Positions 18,501 to 27,169 are shown, numbered from the stretch's first letter. The stretch is 64,000 nt of DNA from DATGSL01 sp964645585 (GCA_964645585.1 CAZYAN010000018.1:4834-68833), one strand, 5' to 3'. Numbers and translations: made by a program. Notes: a model not told the origin generated them from the sequence alone.

Positions 18501-19309
18501 GTGCCCGTGATCAGCGGTCCTCCGATCTGGTTGGCATTCTCCCGCCCTAAAGCTGTCGTATTGGTCGCGACCGTGCTCGCGTTACCCCATGCATAAAGGC
18601 GAAAAGTGACCTTCGTTCCGCCTGGAATGTTTTGAAGATCTTCGATCCCAGACAGAACAAAAGTCGGCATTTCGTTCCCCTCGCCCTGCCCGGCGACATC
18701 CCCCAGCATGTAGTTGTAATTCTCCGCAATCCCGCCCGATCCGGAACCGCGGCCGCGATAGTAGAAGTAGCTTTCCGTCCAGCCCAGCATATCCCAGATC
18801 GGTCCTTGCGGAACAATGGTGTGGCCCGGGGTGGCAAAACCGTCGAAACTGTATTGCCATTCAAAATACATCGGGCCGTTGTGCGCCGAACGGCGCAGCG
18901 AATGAACGAGGCCGTCGAGCGATGCCACATAACCGGGCGCGACGGTGAAACTGAACTCGTAATATTCCTCCTCATCGATGGCCATCTGCCTGCCGTCCTC
19001 GCCGTCGGGGATGGTTAACCAATTGTCCGAGGACATCCCGCGGCCGAGATCGTAAGGATCAATTCCGGCCCCGCGAATGATTCCCTCAGCGGATAAACCT
19101 TCCGCGACTTCCGTTGGGGGTGTGACTGGCTGCGTGCCGCCCTGACCTTCGAGACTGTAACGAAGAATCGTGTCGGCCTCCAGGGAAGCCGCGGTGAAAA
19201 AGGCTCCCAAGGCCATCGCAAACAGCAGATTGCGAAAGGCGGAAACAGGGTGCCGGAGGAGCGAGTGCGGGAGGCCCGTGCGGGGCGCGTCAGTGAGCAA
19301 CTTGGTCAT
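15590..19309 (-). CDS. Large secreted multidomain protein (1239 residues)
   Basis: A long n-region and hydrophobic core (LLFAMALGAFFTAASLEA) suggest Sec export. The protein then contains two similar beta-sandwich domains, residues about 45-275 and 355-600, each with YSxDxFAT and TFRLYAWG signatures. Between and after them are short bacterial repeat modules (GWSGTGSVTAEG and TGWSGDLHSNT). An Asp-rich calcium-type repeat, DSDADGLPDDWEIEYFG then DDDDGDGFTHLEEY, lies near residue 690. Two concanavalin-like regions follow (FFFRYQDELNWYRVAIAGEV; FDYVDNNNYGRILFAN), and the end is a C-terminal Ig-like segment finishing in VFWRLTR. No catalytic site is recognised; adhesion or glycan binding is plausible. 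No sorting signal such as PEP-CTERM is seen. Confidence 0.85.
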   Translation of the reverse strand: MTKLLTDAPRTGLPHSLLRHPVSAFRNLLFAMALGAFFTAASLEADTILRYSLEGQGGTQPVTPPTEVAEGLSAEGIIRGAGIDPYDLGRGMSSDNWLTIPDGEDGRQMAIDEEEYYEFSFTVAPGYVASLDGLVHSLRRSAHNGPMYFEWQYSFDGFATPGHTIVPQGPIWDMLGWTESYFYYRGRGSGSGGIAENYNYMLGDVAGQGEGNEMPTFVLSGIEDLQNIPGGTKVTFRLYAWGNASTVATNTTALGRENANQIGGPLITGTVIVDPDLGDQLPLQIISEIEGPNPAPGLHTFQAGSVVHATAPEVVAESADIRNALLGWSGTGSVTAEGTGSETTFTLNEASTLEWRWQKEHRLSAAVNGSGTVEISTAERRPLLGWDFSGYRVPPADRVPPVEGELGPGELSNMNGVPTSTVAPDMLPSVLRRTPVYDEDTEEGLRPADLSAGGLSASMWRHTPNLASAIQRDKYFEFKVQPVPGESVALNSLYFNYRYTETGPHSIALLYSLDDFATYEIIESVRIQDQASGTVITDRTILFPPHPELQNVTGEITFRLYAWGGTGSGVGTIAFRNSLGAGFDDMVLYGGSSEVTEIESAGELWLEPTALFNIEAIPDAGSIFTGWSGDLHSNTANLRGMDMRQPLTAVANFAADSDADGLPDDWEIEYFGDLSRGPSDDDDGDGFTHLEEYRRGTDPAHADELFAAGEVPLSIWENAQRDPILAGGFIIRDFGSGFRGAWEGSNDSRSAQDPFHPDGVPVPVVNNVSFDGPTMVVRADSWEPGWDDAAVEIVFSAGDNDGNTFFFRYQDELNWYRVAIAGEVSNADTRPLQAISIQKRIDGVYSALVLPEGPFTDPADVQGYKRMRVRFTPRMDGGVPKIDVAVSGWEQTSGSWQTASFGHREFTIDDELGSGRAGFGTWAQGGFAENTDWNPVNAGTLFESFKVILDGTVVLDEDWSSAPEPDEFPVGWENPFDGHPELGGDWYVSAHGSIAEASNQGQATSGSSSSHAGDADGPTLLAPGAGLAGYLIEFGIHPFDHGANGIVFDYVDNNNYGRILFANTIPGFDGSIPSGVAVSRKQNGVWTDVLIGDTGFVYRPGQPFQVSLMRSGQRYVMTAFEVDNPGSHHRWEWTDSMAPSGGGRYGFTSWQSADAHFLSVEVYGVAGGVGGDLTVTAIEKVGETIVLTVDNPSGEPYNVERCFDLTDGSWETVDTDRTDTTWSGPIPAGAQRVFWRLTR

Positions 19310-19479
19310 GGTTGGATTCGCGCAAGGCGCTTAGTTAGGGTTTTGTTATCGGGTGCGAAGAACTTTACCTAAAAGAATTTTTTCTATATTTTGTGTCAAC
19401 TTCTTTTTTTAATGAATGTCAGACGTCACAGACGTTCGCGACGGCGAATACGATAAGTGCCGCGGGTTACATTTATATC
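19310..19479 (-). promoter_or_regulatory. AT-rich upstream region of the 1239-residue protein gene with a TTGACA box
   Basis: This 170-base gap contains a markedly AT-rich run (about 19370-19415). On the minus strand a perfect TTGACA (19399-19394) is followed by an A/T-rich spacer, but no good -10 box lies at 16-18 bases (TATAGA is too near). It is the most likely promoter region for the secreted-protein cluster downstream. The phospholipase D-like gene ends at its right edge. Confidence 0.35.
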
Positions 19480-20886
19480 TCATTGCCGTGACAATCTTGT
19501 CGCACTTGCTTCCAGAATTCGTTGAGAAAGCAGGCCCGCCCGCGGATGGTCGCTCATCGCCTCCCAGTCGGCTGAAAACGCGTCATACACCGCATCGTCC
19601 CGCAGCCGCAGAAGGACTTCGTCATTCGATCGCAAGGCCGGGCTCGTGTAGTTGTGCGACCCCGTGAAAACAAGCCGCTCCCGCAGGCGTCCGATCCCGT
19701 GGTCGACAAGCAGGTATTTGGAGTGAACAAACGGGAAATGAATGACTTCAACCCCGCCTCCGACAAGTGCGGCGACAACATTGGCACCCGCTTCTTCCGC
19801 ATTCAGAATCACGCGAACTTCGGTGCCCGCGCTGTCGAGAGCCGCCAGCCGGTTCGCGATCGCGACCCGCGCATTGCTCCAGAACGCCATCGCCACATGA
19901 ATTTGCCCCTCGGGGCCGACCCCGAGTTCGTCGAGAATTTCGACGACCGTGTCGTTCTCCCCCGTGGATCCGTTCCCTTCCGACCGGGGAAAGAAGTACG
20001 CCTGGACGAAACCGTCATCTTCCCCTTCCCGGTAATAGTCGAGATCGTCCCGCTCCCGGTAGAGATCATTCCAATACATGTGGTAATCGTTATAGAGGCC
20101 GGTGTCGTTCCGGATGATCACCATGTTGTTCGCGAACCGGATCTGCGTGAACGTCAGGTTGGCGGATGACTGCACAACGACGTCGCGCGAACCGTCCGCG
20201 AGTTCGGAAAACAGGAAGAATTTGTTGTGGTTGATCCGCCCGCCGTGACAGCCGTTCGGCGTTCCTTCCGCGTCGCGGCAAACCAACACCCGGCCGGACC
20301 GAAGCGACTGCTGGAGTTTCGTCACCGCCGGATAGTCGCTTCCGATGATCAGCCGAACGTCGACCCCGCGCTGATACGCCTCGATGAACGCGTCCGCCAT
20401 CGTGGTTCGACTCCACGTGTAAACGGCGGCGAGAACTTCCGATCCCGGCTTTGCGAGCGCGAGCAGTTCCTTTACTTTCTCCTCAAGCGTCAAATCTTCC
20501 TCAGCGCCGGTCGGCCCAGGCACCGAGAAGTAAACCTCCACCTCCCGGTCCAATTTGATCGGGCCTAAATCCAGCACCCGGTAGAAGCCTCGCTGCCCGG
20601 CGGGAAGCAAATCAATCGCCAGCATCTCTCCGGTCGCCTCGTACGGCGCTCCCGCCGCAACGGTCCAGTCGCACAAGTTCTCCGATTGCTGCAACTCGTA
20701 TTGAAATCCCGGATTCGTTTTCCAGCGCAACTGCCACTGTCCCGTTCCATCGTTCAGAACTTCAAGCACGGGAGGCGCCGCACCCGCATCGAGCGGATTG
20801 GATGTGGCGAAAAAAAAGACGCCAGCCAGGGCGATGAGGAGCGCCCCGAAAATCCACCTGCGATTGCTGGCAACAAAATGCGACAT
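19480..20886 (-). CDS. Exported phospholipase D-like protein
   Basis: This 468-residue protein has an N-terminal membrane/signal segment (WIFGALLIALAGVFFFA). A small beta-domain of the FQYELQQSENLCDW..GFYRVLD type follows (residues about 38-110), then two PLD-type halves. The second HKD motif is canonical (VHSKYLLVDHG, then FTGSHNYTSPA). The first reads INHNKFFLFSE with QSSANLT downstream and lacks the Asp of HxKx4D. PLD-like enzymes cut phosphodiesters via the paired histidines, so activity on phospholipid or nucleic acid is possible outside the cytoplasm. The gene stands 2 bases after the glpD stop, in the same direction, so it may be the first gene after glpD on one transcript or simply abut it. 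Confidence 0.85.
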   Translation of the reverse strand: MSHFVASNRRWIFGALLIALAGVFFFATSNPLDAGAAPPVLEVLNDGTGQWQLRWKTNPGFQYELQQSENLCDWTVAAGAPYEATGEMLAIDLLPAGQRGFYRVLDLGPIKLDREVEVYFSVPGPTGAEEDLTLEEKVKELLALAKPGSEVLAAVYTWSRTTMADAFIEAYQRGVDVRLIIGSDYPAVTKLQQSLRSGRVLVCRDAEGTPNGCHGGRINHNKFFLFSELADGSRDVVVQSSANLTFTQIRFANNMVIIRNDTGLYNDYHMYWNDLYRERDDLDYYREGEDDGFVQAYFFPRSEGNGSTGENDTVVEILDELGVGPEGQIHVAMAFWSNARVAIANRLAALDSAGTEVRVILNAEEAGANVVAALVGGGVEVIHFPFVHSKYLLVDHGIGRLRERLVFTGSHNYTSPALRSNDEVLLRLRDDAVYDAFSADWEAMSDHPRAGLLSQRILEASATRLSRQ

Positions 20887-20888
20887 TT

Positions 20889-22583
20889 TCAGCCCGCGCT
20901 TTTATCTTCTATTGCGCGCCGCGCCGAATGTGCGATTCGCGCCTTTTCCTTCGATCCGCTTTCTCCTCCGCCCCCTTGGGAGTTCATGGGCACAGGCGCG
21001 AGAAGATAGCCGCTCGCCAAATTCCGGAACTCTCGCACCTGTGCGGCTTCCCAAGCCGAATCCCGGTGCAGTTCGGCCGCGAGCAGCCGTGCGACTTCAG
21101 GTGCGACTTCCGTCGAGGCCGCGGCGTCTTGCAAAAGCGCCCGCGTCCGCCGGGCAAGAACATCCTCGACCGATCGCGCCATTTCATAACGCGCCGCCCA
21201 CACAACCTGAACCGCCCACGCGTCCAGCCGAGGATGGAGCGGTTTGCCAAGCTCCGGCTGCCGCGCGATCAGTTCTCGCAGCTTCGGCGCTTCCATCCCG
21301 TAAACGGCAAAAGGATCGTCATCCGGCAACGCCGTCTCCGGCGATCCGTGCAGGCGCAGATCGCGCGTCAAGCTCGGACGGTGTGCGACATCAGCCACCG
21401 TTTCCGCCTGGTTGACCGCGTCTTCCCCCATTAACCGGTAAGTGGTCCATTTCCCTCCGAGGACGGTGACGAGTCCGCCATTCGACACGACGATCGTATG
21501 GTCGCGCGAAAGCGCCGCCGTCGACTTGCCGCCGCTCACCTTGATCAATGGCCGCAGTCCCGAAAAGGCGCTGCAAACATCGTCCGGCCCCGGCGTCTCA
21601 CCGAGATACCTGGCCGCGTGCGTTAAAAGGAATTCGATTTCTTGCTCCAGTGGACGCGGTTCCAGGCTCGGCTCCTCGACCGGCAGATCGGTCGTGCCGA
21701 CCACAACCCGATTCTGCCACGGGAGAGCGAACAACACCCGGCCGTCGTCCGTTTTCGGGACCATCAGCGCCTCGCTCCCCGGGAGGAAGCGTCGCGGCAG
21801 AACCAGATGACTCCCTTGGCTTGCCACCAGCATCGGCTTCTCATCAGGTGTCTCCATCGTACGGATACGGTCTGAGAAGACGCCCGCGGCGTTGATCACG
21901 CACCGCGCCCGAATCGCGAGTTCCTCGCCGGTTTCCTCATCCCGAACACGCGCTCCGCGAACGCGGTTTCCTTCCATAATAAGCCCGGTCACCCGCGCGT
22001 AATTCAGCGCAACCGCGCCTCGCACAACAGCCGTCCGGACCAGCGACACCGCCATCCGCGCGTCGTCAAACTGTCCATCCGTGTAACGAATTCCGCCGCG
22101 GAGTCCCTCCCCGTTCACGCCGGGCAGTCGGCAAAGTGTCTCCTTTCGGGAGAGAAGGGATGAATGTCCGAGGCTGAGCCGGCCGGAAAGACGGTCGTAC
22201 AGCGTGAGGCCCGCCCCGTAGAAAAGTTTATCGTGCCACTTGTAGGCGGGAATGATAAAGCCCAGCGCGCGGCTGAGGTGCGGGGCGTTGCGGCAGGCGA
22301 ATCCGCGTTCACGCAAAGCGCTTCGCACCAGAGAGATGTCACCATTTTTTAAATATCGAACTCCGCCGTGGAGCAGTTTGGTGCTGCGGCTCGAAGTTCC
22401 CTTGGCGAAATCGTGCTGCTCCACCAAAACAACTCGATACCCGCGCGAGGCCGCTTCAACAGCGCTGCCGAGTCCGGTGGCGCCGCCGCCGATAATGAGG
22501 AAATCCCACGGATCGCCTTCCTGCTTCAATCGCTCCAACTGTTCGTCACGTTGCATTTTTTCCAAAGTCTTTGACCTGATCAT
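20889..22583 (-). CDS. glpD: Aerobic glycerol-3-phosphate dehydrogenase
   Basis: The ATG at 22583 gives 564 residues. The N-terminal FAD-binding motif is FLIIGGGATGLGSAVEAASR, followed by GTSSRSTKLLHGGVRYL, TDGQFDDARM, VINAAGVFSDRI and TYRLMGEDAVNQAE near the C-terminal domain. It oxidises glycerol 3-phosphate to dihydroxyacetone phosphate at the inner membrane, passing electrons to quinone. A TTG at 22598 would add five residues and is less likely. The upstream gene on the same strand is the Na/Pi symporter (27-base gap), and glpK lies 2.7 kb away, so the context fits glycerol or glycerophospholipid use. Confidence 0.95.
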   Translation of the reverse strand: MIRSKTLEKMQRDEQLERLKQEGDPWDFLIIGGGATGLGSAVEAASRGYRVVLVEQHDFAKGTSSRSTKLLHGGVRYLKNGDISLVRSALRERGFACRNAPHLSRALGFIIPAYKWHDKLFYGAGLTLYDRLSGRLSLGHSSLLSRKETLCRLPGVNGEGLRGGIRYTDGQFDDARMAVSLVRTAVVRGAVALNYARVTGLIMEGNRVRGARVRDEETGEELAIRARCVINAAGVFSDRIRTMETPDEKPMLVASQGSHLVLPRRFLPGSEALMVPKTDDGRVLFALPWQNRVVVGTTDLPVEEPSLEPRPLEQEIEFLLTHAARYLGETPGPDDVCSAFSGLRPLIKVSGGKSTAALSRDHTIVVSNGGLVTVLGGKWTTYRLMGEDAVNQAETVADVAHRPSLTRDLRLHGSPETALPDDDPFAVYGMEAPKLRELIARQPELGKPLHPRLDAWAVQVVWAARYEMARSVEDVLARRTRALLQDAAASTEVAPEVARLLAAELHRDSAWEAAQVREFRNLASGYLLAPVPMNSQGGGGESGSKEKARIAHSARRAIEDKSAG

Positions 22584-22610
22584 GGGATTCCGCGGCAAAC
22601 CTTCTGGGCT

Positions 22611-24350
22611 TCACACGGGCGCTCTGCCGGAGCCGGTCTCCGGTTCGTGCCGGGTTTGTTCCACGGATTCCGGCTTCGTTTCTTGCGCCGCGGATCCAGA
22701 GGTCGCGGATTCGTCGCGAAAATGATAGCCAATCGCCGTTAAATGTCCGCTGATCCGGCGGAGGCCGTTTAACATATCAAGAAAGTAGGAACTGCCGTCG
22801 AGACTGCCCGGCTGATGCTGACGAAGGGCCGCGTAATGCTCCGCCTGCAGGCGCAGAAACATTTCCTTTGCCTCCTCCTTGTCGCCCAGCAAATCAGCGG
22901 CGAGCTGCTTGCTCCGGGTTGCCAGGGTGTTGATCGCAAGGTCAAAGCGTCGAAGGATCAGGTTAAAGAACAGGTGAAGCCTGTCCGCGTCGCCCTCGGC
23001 CAGGTGTTCGCCGTGGCCTTCCTTTTTCACAATCTGATAACAGAGATTCCGGTCGACAATATCCGCGATCGCTTCAAGGTCGCTCGTGAAGCTCATCAAG
23101 GCGAATTGCAAACGGCTGTCGCGCCCGCCCATCGACTCTTCACTCAAGCGGCTGAGGTAGCGCTTGATGTCGTTGTTCATCTCGTCGATCTCATCATCCT
23201 TCGCCTGCAACTGCCGTGCCAGATCGACATTGCCGGTTGAAAAGCAGACGAGGAAATTTTCGAGCATCGTTCGAACCTCCTCGGCCATCAGCAGTGTCTG
23301 CCGCGTCGCGTTGGCCAGCGCCATCGACGGGCTCTCAAGGGCCGCGTCATCGAGAAAGTTCTCGGGCCGCCCCTTGAGGCGGGCACTGTCCGCGGCGGCC
23401 TCGGAGGGCGCTAAGGTTGTCTCGACAAATCGATAGAGCTTGTTGACCAGCGGCAATCCGAGCAGCGCGACGGCTACGTTGAACGCGGTGTGAAAATTCG
23501 CCGCCTGCCGCGAAGCGTGTCCAGGAGTCATTCCCCATAACTCCAGCAGTTGCTCGAGACCGACGAAGAGCACCCCCGCCACCGTCGCTTTCAGTATCAG
23601 GTTCGCGCCCCCGAGCCGGCGTCCTTCCAGCGTCGGCCATCCGGCCACCAGCGCCGTGCAGGCGACACCGAGATTCGCTCCGAGCACGACGGGAACGAGA
23701 AACTCGAGGCCGCCGATCCCGCCCTGGGCGAGCGCGATCGCGAGACCGATTGCCGCCGTCGAACTTTGCAACGCGAACGCGAGGATCGCGGATGCCAGGA
23801 TGAGCACGAACGGATAGTCCTTCAAAATCGTCAAAATCTGACCAAAGGCGCCGTCCGCCGGAATGGTACCCGCCGTCTCCGAGATCACCGAGATGCCAAG
23901 GAAAATAAACCCGAGCGCGAGGAGACATTGGCCGACACCGCGAAAGACGTCGCGCTTCAGAAATTGAAAGGCGATAATCCCGGCGACCAGGAAGACCGCG
24001 AACGCGTTGGACGCTTTGAACGCCAGCATCTGGACCATCACCGTCATCCCGATGTTCGCGCCGAGGAAGACCGCGAGCATCCGATCGGCGGTCAGGTTTC
24101 CGGTTCGCAACATCCGAACGGTCACGAGCGCCAGCGTTGTCGAGGAGGGCGCCACCGTCGCGATGCATACTCCCGCCGCGAAAGCTCGCAGCCGGTGGGC
24201 GGTCATGTCATGGAGCCATTCGACCAGCCGCTGGCCGAACAGCCGATCCAGGCCTTTTCGCAAAAAACGCGCGCCAAACAGAATCAGCGCGACGCCCGCG
24301 AGAATCGTGAAGAAAGCAAAGTCTCCTCCTGAACTGATCTCCGCGATCAT
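22611..24350 (-). CDS. Na/Pi cotransporter family protein with PhoU-like C-terminus
   Basis: The protein has 579 residues from ATG 24350, chosen because GGAGGTGA lies 7 bases upstream; a frame extending to 24413 adds 21 residues with no support. Two NptA/PNaS repeats contain the QSSTA-type signatures (ATVAPSSTTLALVTVR and AFALQSSTAAIGLAIA), each within about five membrane helices. Then comes a helical C-terminal region of about 220 residues with LMAEEVRTMLENFLVCF and SLDGSSYFLDMLNGLRRISG resembling PhoU. It should move phosphate with sodium. Location next to glpD suggests removal or uptake of Pi during glycerophosphate metabolism. Confidence 0.9.
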   Translation of the reverse strand: MIAEISSGGDFAFFTILAGVALILFGARFLRKGLDRLFGQRLVEWLHDMTAHRLRAFAAGVCIATVAPSSTTLALVTVRMLRTGNLTADRMLAVFLGANIGMTVMVQMLAFKASNAFAVFLVAGIIAFQFLKRDVFRGVGQCLLALGFIFLGISVISETAGTIPADGAFGQILTILKDYPFVLILASAILAFALQSSTAAIGLAIALAQGGIGGLEFLVPVVLGANLGVACTALVAGWPTLEGRRLGGANLILKATVAGVLFVGLEQLLELWGMTPGHASRQAANFHTAFNVAVALLGLPLVNKLYRFVETTLAPSEAAADSARLKGRPENFLDDAALESPSMALANATRQTLLMAEEVRTMLENFLVCFSTGNVDLARQLQAKDDEIDEMNNDIKRYLSRLSEESMGGRDSRLQFALMSFTSDLEAIADIVDRNLCYQIVKKEGHGEHLAEGDADRLHLFFNLILRRFDLAINTLATRSKQLAADLLGDKEEAKEMFLRLQAEHYAALRQHQPGSLDGSSYFLDMLNGLRRISGHLTAIGYHFRDESATSGSAAQETKPESVEQTRHEPETGSGRAPV

Positions 24351-24357
24351 TCCCGGA

Positions 24358-24365
24358 TCACCTCC
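24358..24365 (-). promoter_or_regulatory. Strong Shine-Dalgarno GGAGGTGA for the Na/Pi symporter
   Basis: GGAGGTGA on the minus strand ends 7 bases before the ATG at 24350. It is one of the best ribosome binding sites in the window and fixes the start. Confidence 0.8.
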
Positions 24366-24619
24366 GCAACGAGAGACGTTGATTCTTCCCCCTTCAGGCG
24401 CGGAGATCGGCATTGCAAAGAAACCACAGCAAAGGCTACGTTGGGGATGCTTGTCATCACAGTGAACCGTCAGCCAGAATGTAGGCCCAATGTCATATTC
24501 CCGTCAAGAAAGCTTTTATTACAAATACGCATAATGGTCGGCGAGCGCCAGAATTCGTGTTTTGACCCGGCCGGCCGCCTTGTCGCCGCCCGATCTCCCT
24601 TCCGTGATTTTTTGCCGGC

Positions 24620-25189
24620 ATGAACCTTCCCTTCCTCGCGCAACGGATACGCGAAATTCGCAAGAAACGGATGCTGACTCTCGAGCAGCTCGCCGATCGC
24701 ACCCAGCTGACCCAAAGCGTGCTCTCAAAGGTCGAGAATTGCCGGGTGACTCCCTCGCTCGCCGCGCTGAGCCGGATCGCCGAAGCCTTGGGAGTGACCT
24801 TATCGGAGCTGGTTGCCGGGATGGACGACGAGCGGCCAATGATCGTCGTGCGCGGCGACGAAAATTTTCCCTGCACCGGCGGCCCCAAGGGAAAGCTCGA
24901 GTGCCGCTCACTCGCGCCGACGCGGCACCAAAAGCGGTTTGAGCCCGTTCTGCTCGAAGTCCTTTCGGGTGCCAAGGGAGGAACCCTCCCTCCGCGAAAC
25001 GGTGAATTTTTCCTCTACGTCGTCGATGGAGCGGTCAGGGTCAAAAGCGGCGACGAAAACTGCGAGCTGGCCGCGGGCGACGCCGTCTACCTGACGACCA
25101 GCGAGAACCCGCGCGTCTTAAGCGCAAATGGAGCGCCCGCCAAATGCCTCTGCGTCTGGTCCGGCGATGAAAGCCGCCTGAGCCCGTAA
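24620..25189 (+). CDS. XRE-family regulator with C-terminal cupin domain
   Basis: This 189-residue protein has an N-terminal helix-turn-helix (LAQRIREIRKKRMLTLEQLA, then DRTQLTQSVLSKVENCRVTP) covering about residues 5-65. Its C-terminal cupin (about residues 95-185) reads GGTLPPRNGEFFLYVVDGAV and then ELAAGDAVYLTTSENPRV. Such regulators sense a small ligand through the cupin and often control neighbouring catabolic genes. Here it is transcribed away from the Na/Pi symporter-glpD pair and converges with glpK, so glycerol or phosphate genes are the natural candidate targets. A 269-base gap with the AT-rich stretch around 24500-24535 holds the likely divergent promoters. Confidence 0.9.
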   Translation: MNLPFLAQRIREIRKKRMLTLEQLADRTQLTQSVLSKVENCRVTPSLAALSRIAEALGVTLSELVAGMDDERPMIVVRGDENFPCTGGPKGKLECRSLAPTRHQKRFEPVLLEVLSGAKGGTLPPRNGEFFLYVVDGAVRVKSGDENCELAAGDAVYLTTSENPRVLSANGAPAKCLCVWSGDESRLSP

Positions 25190-25324
25190 ACCTTTTGCGC
25201 TTTCGACCCCTGCAAGCTCGGAGCCTTACGCCACGTTTGATTTAGGCGGCGCAGGTTGACTCTCCGTGGTCGAGCCCTGCGGACGGAAGGCGCTGAAGCG
25301 TTACCGGCCGCGAACTTCCGGAAC

Positions 25325-26806
25325 TCAATCGGTGGCGCGATCGAGCGCGTCGGACCATCGCTGACGCGCCGCGCTTGCTTCCGCCGGCGAAAGTTGCGGC
25401 TCAAACAGGCGATCAAGATCCCAGCGTTTGCCGATCTCGTCAATCCCGTCCCAAAACCCGACCGCGAGCCCGGCAAGCGCTGCCGCGCCCAGCGCTTTGG
25501 TTTCGGATACCTTCGGCCGCGCCACGCGGTTTTGCAGCAGATCGCTCTGGATTTGCATCAACAGGTCGTTCCTCGCCGCTGGACCGTCAACACGGAGCTC
25601 CTTGAGGACGATTGCCGAATCGGCCTCCATCGCGTGCAGGACGTCAACGGTTTGAAACGCGATCGCCTCCAGCGCCGCTCTCGCTACATGGGCAGCCGTC
25701 GTCGCATCCGTAAAGCCGATCATGGTGCCTCGCACCTGGGAATTCCAATACGGCGCCCCCAGCCCGGCATCCGCCGGAACGAGCGTCAGGCCGCCCGTGT
25801 CACTGACGCGCGCGGCGAACGCCTCAATGTCACTGACGTCCCGGATAAGGCCAAGTCCGTTTCGAAGCCACTGCACAATGGTCCCGGCGCTCAGAATACT
25901 TCCTTCCAGTGCGTATTCGGTCTGGTCTCCGATCTTCCACGCGACCGTCGTCAGAAGGTTGTTGTCCGACATCACCGGCGTCTCGCCGGTATTCATGAGC
26001 ACGAAACAACCTGTTCCAAACGTCGCCTTCGCCATGCCGGATTGTGTGCAGGCCTGGCCGAAGAGCGCCGCATGCTGATCGCCCGCGATTCCTGCCACGG
26101 GCACGCCGTCAAGCGGGCCTCCATTGGCTACTGTCCCATACGCGTCACTGCTCGCCCGCACCTCCGGCAGCAGCGCCTGGGGGATAGCAAACAATTCGCA
26201 TAACATCGGGTCCCAGCGCTGCTCGTCGATGTTGTACAGAAGCGTCCGGGAAGCATTGGTAATGTCAGTGGCGTGAACCTTTCCGCCCGTCAATTTCCAG
26301 AGCAGCCAGGCATCGACCGTCCCAAAAGCCAAATCCCCCCGATCGGCTCGATCGCGCGCGCCGTCGATGTTGTCGAGAATCCAGCGTATCTTGGGAGCGG
26401 AGAAATACGAATCGATAACGAGACCGGTTCGCGAACGGACGATGTCATCGTGCCCCGCCGCCCGCAGGCGCTCGCAAATTTCCTCTGTCCGCCGGTCCTG
26501 CCAGCCAATAGCCGGTGAAATCGCGCGTCCGGTTGCCCGTTCCCACACAAGGGTGGTTTCGCGCTGATTGGTGATGCCAATTGCAGCGATCTCCTTTCCT
26601 TGCAATCCGGCCTCCGCCAACGCTTCCATCGCAACTTCGCACTGAGACGACCAGATTTCCTCCGGATCATGCTCGACCCAGCTGGCGCGTGGTGTCGTCC
26701 GTGAAAGGGCCTTTCGCGCCACCGAAACGACCGTTCCTTTCGCATCGAAAACGAGCGCACGCGAACGGGTCGTACCCAGGTCCAGGGCTAGAAGAAATTT
26801 TTTCAT
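25325..26806 (-). CDS. glpK: Glycerol kinase
   Basis: This 493-residue FGGY-family kinase phosphorylates glycerol to glycerol 3-phosphate. The N-terminal phosphate-1 loop is LALDLGTTRSRALVFD. The glycerol-site motifs are ITNQRETTLVWE and the GWQDRRT block. GIAGDQHAALFGQACTQSGM and KATFGTGCFVLMNTG form the nucleotide pocket, and DAGLGAPYWNSQVRG matches GlpK rather than xylulokinase. The start ATG at 26806 fits the family N-terminus. No glpF transporter is seen nearby. It is transcribed towards the XRE-cupin regulator. Confidence 0.95.
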   Translation of the reverse strand: MKKFLLALDLGTTRSRALVFDAKGTVVSVARKALSRTTPRASWVEHDPEEIWSSQCEVAMEALAEAGLQGKEIAAIGITNQRETTLVWERATGRAISPAIGWQDRRTEEICERLRAAGHDDIVRSRTGLVIDSYFSAPKIRWILDNIDGARDRADRGDLAFGTVDAWLLWKLTGGKVHATDITNASRTLLYNIDEQRWDPMLCELFAIPQALLPEVRASSDAYGTVANGGPLDGVPVAGIAGDQHAALFGQACTQSGMAKATFGTGCFVLMNTGETPVMSDNNLLTTVAWKIGDQTEYALEGSILSAGTIVQWLRNGLGLIRDVSDIEAFAARVSDTGGLTLVPADAGLGAPYWNSQVRGTMIGFTDATTAAHVARAALEAIAFQTVDVLHAMEADSAIVLKELRVDGPAARNDLLMQIQSDLLQNRVARPKVSETKALGAAALAGLAVGFWDGIDEIGKRWDLDRLFEPQLSPAEASAARQRWSDALDRATD

Positions 26807-27169
26807 GGCGCAGGTGGGACGCTACGCCGCCCCGCCTTGGCGATCAAGGCTTGAGTCAACACGGAAACGCGCTCCCCGCTGGCGCACTTGATGCAACAGA
26901 GAAACCGCACAATGAAAAGCTGAATCGCCGCGAAAATCGACGGCATTGCCGCCTCCGCGGAAGGCTCTTGCCTTTCAACCGCGATCTTCGCAACTATCGT
27001 TTAAACTCACCCGTGTAATGACTTTATCTGGAAAGATTTTCGATTGCGCGGCTCCGCAATCCCGGCCTCGCGTCCATCCGCTTCGTTCTCCCGCGAGCAC
27101 TTCGTTTCGCCCGCGTATGACCGGCTTCGCCTCCGTCGGCCTGAGCCCGCGAATTTGCCCGCATCCCTG
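26807..27169. other. 363-base gap between glpK and the helicase operon
   Basis: No gene is convincing here. The only structure seen is a 7-bp dyad GATTGCG / CGCAATC (27042-27048 and 27055-27061) with a 6-base loop, lying about 110 bases upstream of the first helicase start. It could be an operator or an mRNA hairpin. An in-frame ATG at 27044 would extend the helicase N-terminus but yields an Arg/Ser/Pro-rich stretch that does not look like protein. Confidence 0.4.
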
